Shown in pieces: positions 9,950-18,238 of a DNA stretch of 64,000 nucleotides (its first letter is position 1; each line of letters starts with the position of its first letter). Made by a program: the position numbers and the translations under genes. The notes under the pieces were generated by a model. It did not search any database, had not been told where the DNA came from, and saw only the letters and a list, made by a program, of their open reading frames with translations. This stretch comes from Gammaproteobacteria bacterium (GTDB taxonomy: Bacteria > Pseudomonadota > Gammaproteobacteria > Eutrophobiales > Eutrophobiaceae): NCBI GenBank assembly GCA_021773235.1, contig JAJFKL010000010.1:1-64000 (forward strand). Reading direction: 5' to 3'.

Positions 9950-10675
9950 TCAGTTACAATTGTAATAAGGTGGTTTCTTCTCAATATAAGCCATCCACAT
10001 ACAATCAAGCATGGTCCAGAGAATATCAAGTTTAAATTGTAATATAGACAACATGCGCTCTTGTTCTTTTCGCGTCGTGTAATAATCTAATGTGATATCT
10101 AATCCATGTTGAACATCGCGACGGGCTTCTGTTAAGCGTTTACGAAAATAACGATAACCCTTTTCATCAATCCAAGGATATATTTCCGGCCAGTTATCAA
10201 GTCGTTTCTGATGGATTTTTGGAGCAAATAACTCAGTGAGTGATGAACTAGCTGCTTCTTCCCATGGTGCACTTCGAGCAAAATTTAAATAAGCATCTAT
10301 TGCAAACCGAACTCCAGGTAATACGTGTTCGTAAGAAAGTGTTTCTTCACGAGTTAAACCAACGGATTCAGCTAATTGTAACCATGCCTCAATTCCACCT
10401 TCTTCACCTTCAACACCATCGTGGTCAACTATACGTTGTACCCATTTACGGCGGTCATCACGATTAGGGCAATTAGCCATAATGGCAGCATCTTTTATAG
10501 GAATCGTTGTTTGATAATAAAAACGATTTGCTACCCAACCTTGAACAGCTTCTTTATCCAAACCACCTTCATTCATTAAAAGATGAAAGTCGTGATTGAT
10601 ATGATACTTTGATTCCTTGGCACGAAGTTTTTCTTCAAATTCTTCGCGTGTCCATGGTGTTTGTTCGTCTGACAT
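9950..10675 (-). CDS. pqqC: Pyrroloquinoline-quinone synthase PqqC
   Basis: PqqC performs the final ring closure and eight-electron oxidation to PQQ without a metal cofactor. The 241-residue all-helical protein has the family features W-T-R-E-E-F-E at the N-terminus, [10 protein letters not shown], the [14 protein letters not shown] segment, and [12 protein letters not shown] near the active site. Length is typical. It follows pqqB by about 20 bases in the operon. Confidence 0.97.
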   Translation of the reverse strand: MSDEQTPWTREEFEEKLRAKESKYHINHDFHLLMNEGGLDKEAVQGWVANRFYYQTTIPIKDAAIMANCPNRDDRRKWVQRIVDHDGVEGEEGGIEAWLQLAESVGLTREETLSYEHVLPGVRFAIDAYLNFARSAPWEEAASSSLTELFAPKIHQKRLDNWPEIYPWIDEKGYRYFRKRLTEARRDVQHGLDITLDYYTTRKEQERMLSILQFKLDILWTMLDCMWMAYIEKKPPYYNCN

Positions 10676-10696
10676 TAACTATTTCCTCAATTATTT

Positions 10697-11611
10697 TTAT
10701 ATATGAATATCCATACCATCGAACGACACTTCAATCCCTACATCATTTAATTGTTGTCGTTCAGGGGAATCTTCATCGAGTATTGGGTTAGTGTTGTTGA
10801 TGTGGATCAATATTTTACGAGGTTTCTCTAGGCTACTAAGCGTATCTTTGATTCCACCTTTACTAGATTGATCTAAATGTCCCATTTCGCTGGCCAACTT
10901 GTCACTGATACCATGTCGCGACATTTCATCATTTGTCCAAACGGTACCATCAACTAATACGACATCGGCATTTGCCATGAATTCATAAACATGATCTTCT
11001 ATCACACCCAAACCAGGAGCGTAAAAAAGATTTTTTCCTGTAGAAGTATCTTCGACTTTATAGCCGACATTATCCCCTGCGACAGTATTATGCCTGTGTG
11101 GAGAAAAGGGAGGAGCTTCGCTCTTTAATGGAACAGCAGTAAAAATAAGATTATCTGCTTTTGGAATCGTAAACGGTGTTTGTTCTGTACTGACTTCATG
11201 CCAATTAACACCACGAAAATGGCTGAGCATATTAAAAATAGGGTAGCCCGTCGTCATATCTTCATGAACTGCGGAGGTACAGTAGATATCCCAAGGTTTA
11301 TCGTGTTCTCTCATGATAATTAAACCGGTGGTGTGATCAATTTGTGCGTCACATAAAATAATTGAAGAAATTCCGGTGTCACGTATTTTTCGTGCAGGTT
11401 GTAATGGTGGAAAAGATTCAATTTGCGCGCGAATATCAGGCGAGGCGTTAAATAATATCCAATCTTCTCCATTACCACTCACAGTGATGGAAGATTGCGT
11501 TCGTGCTGAGCTTTTTATGGTGCCTGATCGTAATCGTTTGCAGTTGTCACAGTTGCAGTTCCATTGAGGAAAGCCGCCGCCAGCGCCAGTGCCTAGTAAA
11601 TGTATGTGCAT
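10697..11611 (-). CDS. pqqB: PQQ biosynthesis protein PqqB
   Basis: A metallo-beta-lactamase-fold protein of 304 residues, the normal size. The N-terminus H-L-L-G-T-G-A-G-G-G-F-P-Q-W-N-C-N-C is characteristic. The D-A-Q-I-D-H-T-T-G segment replaces the classical HxHxDH, as is usual in PqqB, and the N-C-N-C-x-x-C cysteines bind a structural zinc. It is thought to hydroxylate the cross-linked tyrosine in the PqqA-derived intermediate. It is separated from pqqA by 167 bases containing a strong hairpin. Confidence 0.96.
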   Translation of the reverse strand: MHIHLLGTGAGGGFPQWNCNCDNCKRLRSGTIKSSARTQSSITVSGNGEDWILFNASPDIRAQIESFPPLQPARKIRDTGISSIILCDAQIDHTTGLIIMREHDKPWDIYCTSAVHEDMTTGYPIFNMLSHFRGVNWHEVSTEQTPFTIPKADNLIFTAVPLKSEAPPFSPHRHNTVAGDNVGYKVEDTSTGKNLFYAPGLGVIEDHVYEFMANADVVLVDGTVWTNDEMSRHGISDKLASEMGHLDQSSKGGIKDTLSSLEKPRKILIHINNTNPILDEDSPERQQLNDVGIEVSFDGMDIHI

Positions 11612-11706
11612 AATCTTTAAAACGTCTTAGTTGTTTTGATGTGTCGAGATAATAAGCGAGATAATGAAATAGCGCGAGTTTCACTTACATTTAATATCAA
11701 TGGAGC

Positions 11707-11732
11707 TGAGATATTGAATTAACAATATCTCA
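11707..11732 (-). promoter_or_regulatory. Hairpin between pqqA and pqqB, probable processing or attenuation site
   Basis: A perfect 10-bp stem (11707-11716 with 11723-11732) encloses a six-base loop, AATTAA on the plus strand. On the transcribed minus strand no T-run follows, so it is not a full terminator. In PQQ producers the pqqA message is reported to be far more abundant than that of the downstream genes. A stable hairpin directly 3' of pqqA could protect that short message or partly stop transcription. Confidence 0.55.
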
Positions 11733-11778
11733 TGACTGCTTATAAACCGATTTTCAGGTATAAAATTTAGGACTAGGC

Positions 11779-11853
11779 TTATTTATTATTGATGTACATT
11801 GTAACTTCGAAGCCAAAGCGGATATCGTTATATTCAGGTGCAGACCATTTCAT
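11779..11853 (-). CDS. pqqA: PQQ precursor peptide PqqA (24 residues)
   Basis: This 24-codon gene encodes the ribosomal precursor of PQQ. The peptide begins M-K-W-S-A-P-E-Y and contains the diagnostic F-G-F-E-V-T-M-Y-I core. Its glutamate and tyrosine, separated by three residues (E-V-T-M-Y), become the PQQ skeleton. A ribosome site GGAG stands seven bases before the ATG at 11853. It is first in the pqq operon, 167 bases before pqqB, as in most PQQ producers. Confidence 0.96.
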   Translation of the reverse strand: MKWSAPEYNDIRFGFEVTMYINNK

Positions 11854-12118
11854 TGTAGTTCTCCTGTAAGAGTAAAAGTTTTAATATTTTAAGTAGAGCT
11901 ATATTCGTGCCAGTCTAGATTAAGCATTAAAATGAAATTAAATAAATAGTAAAAACAATAAGATAAAACAATAAATTAAAGTAAATAATAGTATAATTCA
12001 GTTTATCTTTTAGCTAGGAGTGGATGTTATTATTCGCCCATTATGGTTCATATTAGCCATATTTATAAATAAAAATATTACTCTCATATCAAGGCCCAGC
12101 TGCTTATAATGCATCGCA
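11854..12118. promoter_or_regulatory. Divergent promoter region of pqqA and the methanopterin-type operon
   Basis: A very AT-rich 265-bp stretch separates pqqA (leftward) from the H4MPT-type operon (rightward) and must hold promoters for both. On the plus strand a perfect -10 element TATAAT lies at 12105-12110, only eight bases before the ATG at 12119. No good -35 partner is visible. No gene is seen inside. Shared control of PQQ and H4MPT synthesis would be logical but is inference. Confidence 0.5.
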
Positions 12119-13597
12119 ATGCACGAATCTAATCAAGAACACATCCTGTTTCTCACTGGAAAACTCGCACAAAAGCGTCTACAACGAATTCTTGAGGAAA
12201 TGGCACCTACTGAATTTACTTACGAGATTAGAAATATAGGTGTCAGCGTTGCCGCTTTGATGACGGCACAAATGCTCACGCGGCGTCTTACCGATTTGAA
12301 TGGAGTAAATCGTATTATTGTACCTGGTCTATGCCGTGGTGATTTGTCCGTTACTTCAAAGGAGCTAGGAGTTGAGTGTGTACGAGGACCAATAGATTTA
12401 AAAGATCTTCCTGTCTTTTTTGGACGTGATTGTAAGCCAATTGATCTCAGTCAGTATGATGTTGATATATTCGCTGAGATTGTAGATGCACCGATGGTAA
12501 CAATCGAAAACATCCTTGGACGAGCAGAAAAATACCGACGAGATGGTGCAAACGTCATTGATGTGGGTTGCTTACCCGATACACCTTTTTCGCATTTAGA
12601 AGAAACTGTTCAAAAATTACATGATGCAGGCTTCAAAGTCAGTGTCGATTCGCTTGAAGAGGAAGACTTATTACGCGGTGGCAGGGCAGGTGCAGACTAT
12701 TTACTAAGCCTAAAGGAAAGTACGCTTTGGATAGCTGATGAGGTAGAGTCAATTCCGATATTAATTCCAGAAACACATGGGGACATGCCGTCCTTATACA
12801 GAGCTATTGAGCAATATGCTAAAAAAAATAAACCTTTTTATGCAGATGCGATATTAGATCCTATACATTTTGGCTTTACTGAATCTATCATCCGCTATCA
12901 TGAATTACGCCAAAACTGTCCTGATATTAATATCATGATGGGCGTAGGTAACCTGACAGAGTTAACTGAAGCAGATACTACTGGCATAAATGCGATGCTG
13001 TTTGGATTAATTTCTGAAATGCAGTTGAATGCTGTATTAGCGACAGAGGTCAGTCCGCATTGTCGTTCCGCTGTTCGAGAGGCTGATATGGCGCGTCGCA
13101 TGATGTACGCTGCAAGACGAGATAGTAGCTTGCCTAAAGGTTTGGATAGTTCATTATTAGGCATGCATGCGCGTAAGCCCTTTCCGTATAGCGAGCAGGA
13201 AATTAATGAGGTTTCCCTGGATGTGAAAGATCCCAGTTATAGAATCCAGGTGAGTGAAGCAGGTATACATGTATATAATCGTGATGGCATTAATACAGAT
13301 GTTAATCCGTTTGAATTATTTCCAAAACTGGATCTATTACAGGACGATGCCCCGCATGCTTTTTATATGGGGGTAGAGTTAAGCAAAGCTCAAGTTGCCT
13401 GGCAATTGGGTAAGAATTACATGCAGGATGAAGAACTTGATTGGGGAGCTTCTGTTTATAAGAAAACAGAGCAACAAAAGGATGATGACTCTCGTGCCGC
13501 ACACTCAATGAAAGAATTACGTAAAGAAACAGTAGAATATAAAAAAGAAGGCAGCACATTAAAAGCCAGTCGTAATAAGAAGAAAAAATTAATATGA
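12119..13597 (+). CDS. Dihydropteroate synthase-related protein of the H4MPT pathway (DUF6513/TIGR00284 type)
   Basis: A 492-residue protein related to the archaeal and methylotroph DHPS-like family. An N-terminal domain (about 1-130, starting H-I-L-F-L-T-G-K-L-A) precedes a DHPS-type barrel (about 130-370: Y-R-R-D-G-A-N-V-I-D-V-G-C, G-F-K-V-S-V-D-S-L, I-N-I-M-M-G-V-G-N-L-T-E). The last about 45 residues are a charged tail rich in K and E. In methanopterin biosynthesis this family is proposed to join the pterin to the aryl-ribose unit. No ribosome site precedes the start and a TATAAT lies eight bases upstream, hinting at leaderless translation. It heads a four-gene operon. Confidence 0.87.
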   Translation: MHESNQEHILFLTGKLAQKRLQRILEEMAPTEFTYEIRNIGVSVAALMTAQMLTRRLTDLNGVNRIIVPGLCRGDLSVTSKELGVECVRGPIDLKDLPVFFGRDCKPIDLSQYDVDIFAEIVDAPMVTIENILGRAEKYRRDGANVIDVGCLPDTPFSHLEETVQKLHDAGFKVSVDSLEEEDLLRGGRAGADYLLSLKESTLWIADEVESIPILIPETHGDMPSLYRAIEQYAKKNKPFYADAILDPIHFGFTESIIRYHELRQNCPDINIMMGVGNLTELTEADTTGINAMLFGLISEMQLNAVLATEVSPHCRSAVREADMARRMMYAARRDSSLPKGLDSSLLGMHARKPFPYSEQEINEVSLDVKDPSYRIQVSEAGIHVYNRDGINTDVNPFELFPKLDLLQDDAPHAFYMGVELSKAQVAWQLGKNYMQDEELDWGASVYKKTEQQKDDDSRAAHSMKELRKETVEYKKEGSTLKASRNKKKKLI

Positions 13598-14169
13598 TTC
13601 AGGAAATTATAGTCACAACTACTAATGAAGACGGCTCTACCCATATAGCACCAATGGGCATTAGAGAAGAATCTAATTTGATTGTTATAGCGCCATTTAA
13701 ACCTTCAGCAACATTGGAAAACATACAGCGTAATAAAGTAGCTGTAATTAATCGGGTTGATGATGTTCGTATTTTCGCAGGATGTTTAACAGGCCGAAAA
13801 GATTGGCCGTTAACACCTACTGAGAAAACAAAGGAACACCGTTTAGAGGCAGCGTTGAGTCATATAGAATTGCGTCTAGAAAGATTTGAAGATGATGAAA
13901 TAAGACCTCGGTTTTATTGTGAACAGATAATTGAAGTGAGTCATAAGTCATTCCAAGGCTTTAACCGTGCTCAGTCAGCGGTCTTGGAAGCTGCAATATT
14001 AGTTAGTCGTTTGCATATGTTAACGAAAGAAAAAATAGAACAGGAATTAGAATACTTAATGATCGCCATTGATAAGACTGCTGGAGAAAATGAGAGGATT
14101 GCATGGGATTGGTTAATGGAGCGGATCGAGACATATAAACAAGAATCTACTAAGGACAAAATAGCATGA
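13594..14169 (+). CDS. DUF447 domain-containing protein, H4MPT-linked
   Basis: A 191-residue protein of the DUF447 family, a flavin-reductase-like split barrel found in methanogens and in bacteria with H4MPT-linked C1 metabolism. The N-terminus (I-V-T-T-T-N-E-D-G-S-T-H-I-A-P-M-G) and N-R-V-D-D-V-R-I-F-A-G fit the barrel. A helical C-terminal part includes the conserved F-N-R-A-Q-S-A-V-L-E-A-A. The exact reaction is not known to me. Start and previous stop overlap by four bases (ATGA), so translation is coupled. Confidence 0.85.
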   Translation: MIQEIIVTTTNEDGSTHIAPMGIREESNLIVIAPFKPSATLENIQRNKVAVINRVDDVRIFAGCLTGRKDWPLTPTEKTKEHRLEAALSHIELRLERFEDDEIRPRFYCEQIIEVSHKSFQGFNRAQSAVLEAAILVSRLHMLTKEKIEQELEYLMIAIDKTAGENERIAWDWLMERIETYKQESTKDKIA

Positions 14170-14909
14170 CCGGTATGTTAGCAAGTGTGACTTCAATAAA
14201 GGAAGCACAACTTGTCCTTAACGATGGTGTCGATATTATTGATTTGAAAAACCCTGAACTAGGGGCTTTAGGCGCACTAGATACTAATGTCGTTTCAGAT
14301 ATAGTTGAATCGATATCAGGAGCAAGACTTACTAGCGCAACCATTGGCGATATCGAGCCAAACAGCCCATCTTTATACGAGCTAGTAGTCAGCATGGCAA
14401 GTACTGGAGTTGATTATGTCAAGGTAGGTTTATTTGATGATATCGCAAGTGAATTATTTGTTGAGGTTTTAAACAAAGCGTCACAGCAGAATATAAATGT
14501 GATTGTTGTTCTGTTTGCTGAAAATTTTTCTAGCTTAGCTTCTTTGGATAATTTGATGAGAAGCGGTATTAGTGGTGTTATGTTGGACACAAAAAATAAA
14601 TCAGATAACAATCTACTTTCTTTACTAAGTCGTCAGGAGTTAGGTGAATTTGTCCGGCTAGCAAAATCATATGGTTTAGTGACAGGGCTTGCGGGTTCAT
14701 TACGCTATGAAGACATAAATGCATTATTAGGTATTGAAGCAGATTACTTAGGTTTTCGTGGCGCACTTTGTTCTGAAAACGACAGAGTTAAATCAATAGA
14801 GACAAAAAATATTTCCAGAATAAGAAAAGCAATTACACAACAACATGCCATCAATAATGGTGATGTAGAGTATAGAGATGAGGTATTAAGCAATGGCACA
14901 ATGGCGTAA
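14166..14909 (+). CDS. mfnB: (5-formylfuran-3-yl)methyl phosphate synthase, MfnB-like
   Basis: The family makes the furan precursor of methanofuran from two glyceraldehyde-3-phosphate molecules. At 247 residues it is close to the archaeal enzyme. The expected lysines are present: K28 in D-L-K-N-P, K86 in Y-V-K-V-G, and K143/K145 in M-L-D-T-K-N-K. The ends G-L-A-G-S-L-R and Y-L-G-F-R-G-A-L-C also match the family. In methylotrophs it would supply methylofuran for the formyltransferase/hydrolase complex. ATGA overlap with the previous gene. The symbol is taken from the archaeal homologue. Confidence 0.9.
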   Translation: MTGMLASVTSIKEAQLVLNDGVDIIDLKNPELGALGALDTNVVSDIVESISGARLTSATIGDIEPNSPSLYELVVSMASTGVDYVKVGLFDDIASELFVEVLNKASQQNINVIVVLFAENFSSLASLDNLMRSGISGVMLDTKNKSDNNLLSLLSRQELGEFVRLAKSYGLVTGLAGSLRYEDINALLGIEADYLGFRGALCSENDRVKSIETKNISRIRKAITQQHAINNGDVEYRDEVLSNGTMA

Positions 14910-15282
14910 GACAGGAAAAGACGAAACATACACTGAAGAAGAAATAGAAACACGCTTGAAAGACGAGTTACCTGAGTGGTATTTTGAAGGTGGTTGGATA
15001 CGACGAAAATATAAAACCAGTGGCTGGAAAGCAACATTGATGGTTGTGAACACGATTGGTCATTTAGCAGAAGCCGCCTGGCATCATCCTGACCTAACAG
15101 TTTCTTATGCCTTTGTTACAGTAAAGCTAATGAACCATGCAGCAAAAGGTATAACAGATAAAGACTTTGAATTAGCCTTGAAAATTGAAGAGGTCATTCA
15201 ATGGCAGCCTGGTATTGATGAAGGTAATTCTCTTGATGGGACACCAGAGGATCCAAGGTTTAAATACATCAAGTACAATTGA
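14893..15282 (+). CDS. 4a-hydroxytetrahydrobiopterin dehydratase family protein (PCD/DCoH-like)
   Basis: A 129-residue protein with the dehydratase signature H-H-P-D-L preceded by E-A-A-W and followed by the Y, H and D residues of the active site. Phenylalanine hydroxylase, the classical partner, is not in the window. The gene overlaps the end of the MfnB-like gene by 17 bases and ends at a strong hairpin, so it is the last member of the H4MPT-type operon. A role in handling a reduced or hydroxylated pterin of the H4MPT pathway is an inference from this context. A ribosome site GAGG lies in the upstream gene. Confidence 0.88.
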   Translation: MAQWRKTGKDETYTEEEIETRLKDELPEWYFEGGWIRRKYKTSGWKATLMVVNTIGHLAEAAWHHPDLTVSYAFVTVKLMNHAAKGITDKDFELALKIEEVIQWQPGIDEGNSLDGTPEDPRFKYIKYN

Positions 15283-15301
15283 TGCCCACGTAGGGCATCA
15301 A
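15279..15301. terminator. Hairpin between convergent genes at the end of the H4MPT-type operon
   Basis: A perfect 9-bp stem TTGATGCCC/GGGCATCAA with a five-base loop begins at the stop codon of the dehydratase gene. There is no T-run on either side. It probably marks the 3' end or protects the message against degradation. The gene on the other strand ends at 15326. Confidence 0.65.
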
Positions 15302-15325
15302 CAGTAATGATATAGCAGGCTTAAC

Positions 15326-15613
15326 TTACGCTATTTCTCCACGCTCAAAATTGTATTCTGTGATAGCACCTACGTTATTGATCATAAATGTGCAGTTGCT
15401 GTTGAACGAAATGGCTGATTTAGTAAATTTTATAGCCTTAGCACCGCCTGTTAAATCTACTTCGTCTTCTGGTACGCCGAAATGCGCAACTGCTTTTTCT
15501 ATATGCCTACCAACGAAGTGATCCAAAATATTAATAAACTCGACTTCAGTACGCGGGTATTTAAGAATACCGTGACTTCTATTGGTTTGTGAATCGGTTT
15601 TATACGTACCCAT
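15326..15613 (-). CDS. Conserved-looking small protein of unknown function (95 aa)
   Basis: I do not recognise this protein. It has no signal peptide or membrane segment and mixes charged and hydrophobic residues in an alpha/beta-like pattern (V-G-R-H-I-E-K-A-V-A-H-F-G-V, then I-K-F-T-K-S-A-I-S-F). A GGAG ribosome site stands ten bases before the ATG. It is transcribed alone and converges on the H4MPT-type operon. About 190 bases without a gene separate it from moaC. The reading frame and ribosome site support a real gene. Confidence 0.5.
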   Translation of the reverse strand: MGTYKTDSQTNRSHGILKYPRTEVEFINILDHFVGRHIEKAVAHFGVPEDEVDLTGGAKAIKFTKSAISFNSNCTFMINNVGAITEYNFERGEIA

Positions 15614-15805
15614 TTTTAAAATACTCCATACATATTAATAACTTAAAAGTGTCAGGTGTTATTCCTAACTATAATTTCTGAGTAGTATAAACAAGGTGGC
15701 GAGTATTGTCGCTGGTTATAATAAAACTAACTATTACAATGACTTACGTTTGTTATGACATGCGTTTTTTTTACAAAATATCGTATAGCCAGAAAATATC
15801 AATCT

Positions 15806-16279
15806 TTATCGTTTCCAGTGACCAGATTTTCCTCCAGATTTTTCGGATAATTGGACATCGGAGATAGTCATACCGCGGTCAACTGCTTTGCACATATCAT
15901 AAATAGTTAATAGGGTAACTTGAACGGCTGTTAACGCTTCCATTTCTACTCCGGTTTTGCCTTCTGTTTCAGCACGACATTCACAAAGGATTGAAAAGTT
16001 TTCTTCCTCAACGGTTAAATCGATATTGATGTGAGTAAGTGACAGTGGGTGACAGAGTGGTATGAGCTCGGAAGTCTTTTTTGCCCCCATAATCCCCGCC
16101 GTTCTTGCTATGCCGAGGACATCACCTTTTTTATGACCGCCTTCTTTGATTAATGCTAATGTTTCTTTTTGCATAGAAATGAGACCAGTAGCAATCGCAA
16201 TGCGATGTGTGACTGATTTTTCTCCAATATCAACCATGTGAGCTGCACCATGATCGTTAAAATGCGTTAATTTAGACAT
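15806..16279 (-). CDS. moaC: Cyclic pyranopterin monophosphate synthase MoaC
   Basis: MoaC acts with MoaA to turn GTP into cyclic pyranopterin monophosphate, the first stage of molybdenum-cofactor synthesis. Diagnostic segments are L-T-H-F-N-x-x-G-x-A-H-M-V-D-I at the start, [23 protein letters not shown], and [10 protein letters not shown] at the active site. The frame opens at 16321, but the family N-terminus begins at the ATG at 16279, which I chose. It faces moaD across a 63-bp divergent promoter region. Confidence 0.97.
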   Translation of the reverse strand: MSKLTHFNDHGAAHMVDIGEKSVTHRIAIATGLISMQKETLALIKEGGHKKGDVLGIARTAGIMGAKKTSELIPLCHPLSLTHINIDLTVEEENFSILCECRAETEGKTGVEMEALTAVQVTLLTIYDMCKAVDRGMTISDVQLSEKSGGKSGHWKR

Positions 16280-16342
16280 ATCACTATTATCTCTTTGATA
16301 TAATCCTTTAATACTACTCAAATAAAGACTTTAATCAATCAT

Positions 16343-16579
16343 ATGCAAGTATCTGTAAAATATTTTGCCAGCCTTCGTGAAGTGATAGGCGAAGCCAATT
16401 CTGTCGTAGATATTGAAGAAGGAACATCTGTTAATTCACTGTGGCAGTCGATCATTAAAAGAAAGAATATAGAATTTGATAACGTCATGATGGCAGTCAA
16501 TATGGAATATGTGAAATCAGGACATCAACTTAAAACAGGGGACGAGGTGGCATTTTTTCCGCCGGTTACTGGAGGCTGA
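16343..16579 (+). CDS. moaD: Molybdopterin synthase small subunit MoaD
   Basis: A 78-residue ubiquitin-fold sulfur carrier ending in the functional di-glycine (F-F-P-P-V-T-G-G), which is thiocarboxylated and donates sulfur to precursor Z in the MoaE active site. F-A-S-L-R-E at the start is typical. It starts a plus-strand operon with moaE four bases behind, sharing an upstream region with moaC on the other strand. Confidence 0.97.
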   Translation: MQVSVKYFASLREVIGEANSVVDIEEGTSVNSLWQSIIKRKNIEFDNVMMAVNMEYVKSGHQLKTGDEVAFFPPVTGG

Positions 16580-16582
16580 GCT

Positions 16583-17020
16583 ATGTTGATAGAAATTCGT
16601 AAAAAGCCATTTAATGCCTATGCGGAAATGCAATATTATCTGGATAGTCTGGATATCGTTGGTAAATATGGTGCGACGGCAAATTTTGTCGGTTCAATGC
16701 GTGATTTTAATGAAGATAATAAAGTAACGCATATGACACTGGAACATTATCCGGGAATGACAGAAAAACATCTCGAAACAATAGCCAAAGACTCAATTGA
16801 AAAATGGAAGCTGCTTGATGTATTAATATTGCATAGAGTTGGGAAGGTCAAAGTAGGCGAGGATATTGTTTTAGTCGCAACATGGTCTGCACACCGTAAA
16901 GAGGCTTTTGAAAGCTGTCGTGCAATCATGGAGCAGTTGAAATCCGGTGCACCATTCTGGAAAAAAGAAGAAACAAGTTCAGGTGCAACATGGGTTGAAA
17001 AAAACACACCTGGTTATTAA
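16583..17020 (+). CDS. moaE: Molybdopterin synthase catalytic subunit MoaE
   Basis: MoaE holds the active site that inserts two sulfurs from MoaD into precursor Z. The 145-residue protein shows G-A-x-x-x-F-V-G-S-M-R-D near the start, L-E-H-Y-P-G-M-T, the H-R-V-G-K-V-K-V-G-E core, and the K-S-G-A-P-F-W-K-K-E lysine motif. It is three bases downstream of moaD and six bases before lhgO, so the three may share one transcript. Confidence 0.97.
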   Translation: MLIEIRKKPFNAYAEMQYYLDSLDIVGKYGATANFVGSMRDFNEDNKVTHMTLEHYPGMTEKHLETIAKDSIEKWKLLDVLILHRVGKVKVGEDIVLVATWSAHRKEAFESCRAIMEQLKSGAPFWKKEETSSGATWVEKNTPGY

Positions 17021-17026
17021 ATCAAT

Positions 17027-18238
17027 ATGACGTTAAATAAACATCCTGATTTTCTAATCATTGGAGCGGGAATCGTTGGGCTTACAATTGCCTTGGAAAT
17101 TAAAAAGCAATTTCCTGATGCAACTATTTCTATTCTTGAAAAAGAAAAACAACCGGGCATGCATTCAAGTGGCCGAAATAGTGGTGTGTTGCATGCCGGT
17201 TTTTACTACACGGCAGATTCATTAAAGGCACGGTTGTGTCGCGATGGGAATTTTGCTTGGCGAGAATATTGCGAAGAAAATAATTTAACAGTAAATCAAT
17301 GTGGAAAATTAGTTGTTGCACGTAATGCCGAAGAGCTAAATGGGCTTGATGAATTAGCACGGCGTGCAAAAGTTAATAAGGTGGAATTAAAAATGATTTC
17401 AGCAATAGAATCAGCTGAAATTGAACCTCAAGCATATACTTATGAACGAGCACTTTGGTCGCCTACGACTGCAACAGTAAACCCAAAAGAAGTAGTCGAC
17501 TCAATTCAAAACAAAATTAGGAGTAATGGAATATCTATACATAACGACACCGCATATTTAAGACGATCTGATGGTGAAGTTGTTTCTTCAAATGGAAGTT
17601 TTTCTCCGGGATACCTAATTAATGCGGCGGGATTGTATGCGGACAAGATAGCCGTGGATTACGGTTTCTCACAAAACTATAAAATATTGCCATTTAAAGG
17701 CTTGTATCTTTATGCAAATGATAATGGTTTAAAGTTGAAAACGAATGTCTATCCGGTGCCTGATTTACGTAACCCATTTCTAGGGGTCCATTTCACGGTT
17801 ACAGCAGAGAATAAAACAAAGATTGGACCAACAGCAATTCCTGCTTTTTGGAGAGAAAACTACACAGGGTGGGATGGTTTTAATATGGAAGAACTTGTCG
17901 ATATTATTGGTATTGATGCCAGTTTATTTTTAGCAAATAACTTTGGATTTAGAAAATTGGCGTTTAAGGAAATGCAAAAATATTCAAAAAAGAAACTTGT
18001 TAAATTAGCAGGCACATTGCTAAATAACATTAAAAAAGATGATTTTAAAAAATGGGGTGCACCGGGGATCCGAGCACAATTAATCAATACAAAAACAAAG
18101 CAATTGGAAATGGATTTTAAGTATGAAGGCGATAATAGATCATTTCATGTGTTGAATGCAGTTTCACCTGCATTCACCTGTGCCTTACCATTCAGTGAAT
18201 TACTTGTGTCTGAGATTAAAAAGAAACTTAATGGTTGA
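17027..18238 (+). CDS. lhgO: L-2-hydroxyglutarate oxidase/dehydrogenase (FAD)
   Basis: An FAD-dependent oxidoreductase of the DAO fold converting L-2-hydroxyglutarate to 2-oxoglutarate and passing electrons to oxygen or quinone. The dinucleotide motif G-A-G-I-V-G-L is near residue 13, followed by H-S-S-G-R-N-S-G-V-L-H-A-G-F-Y-Y, a strong family signature. The usual C-terminal G-I-R-A-Q-L segment is present. Length (403) is normal. It follows moaE by six bases although the functions seem unrelated, and its last bases overlap the convergent ParA gene. Confidence 0.92.
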   Translation: MTLNKHPDFLIIGAGIVGLTIALEIKKQFPDATISILEKEKQPGMHSSGRNSGVLHAGFYYTADSLKARLCRDGNFAWREYCEENNLTVNQCGKLVVARNAEELNGLDELARRAKVNKVELKMISAIESAEIEPQAYTYERALWSPTTATVNPKEVVDSIQNKIRSNGISIHNDTAYLRRSDGEVVSSNGSFSPGYLINAAGLYADKIAVDYGFSQNYKILPFKGLYLYANDNGLKLKTNVYPVPDLRNPFLGVHFTVTAENKTKIGPTAIPAFWRENYTGWDGFNMEELVDIIGIDASLFLANNFGFRKLAFKEMQKYSKKKLVKLAGTLLNNIKKDDFKKWGAPGIRAQLINTKTKQLEMDFKYEGDNRSFHVLNAVSPAFTCALPFSELLVSEIKKKLNG

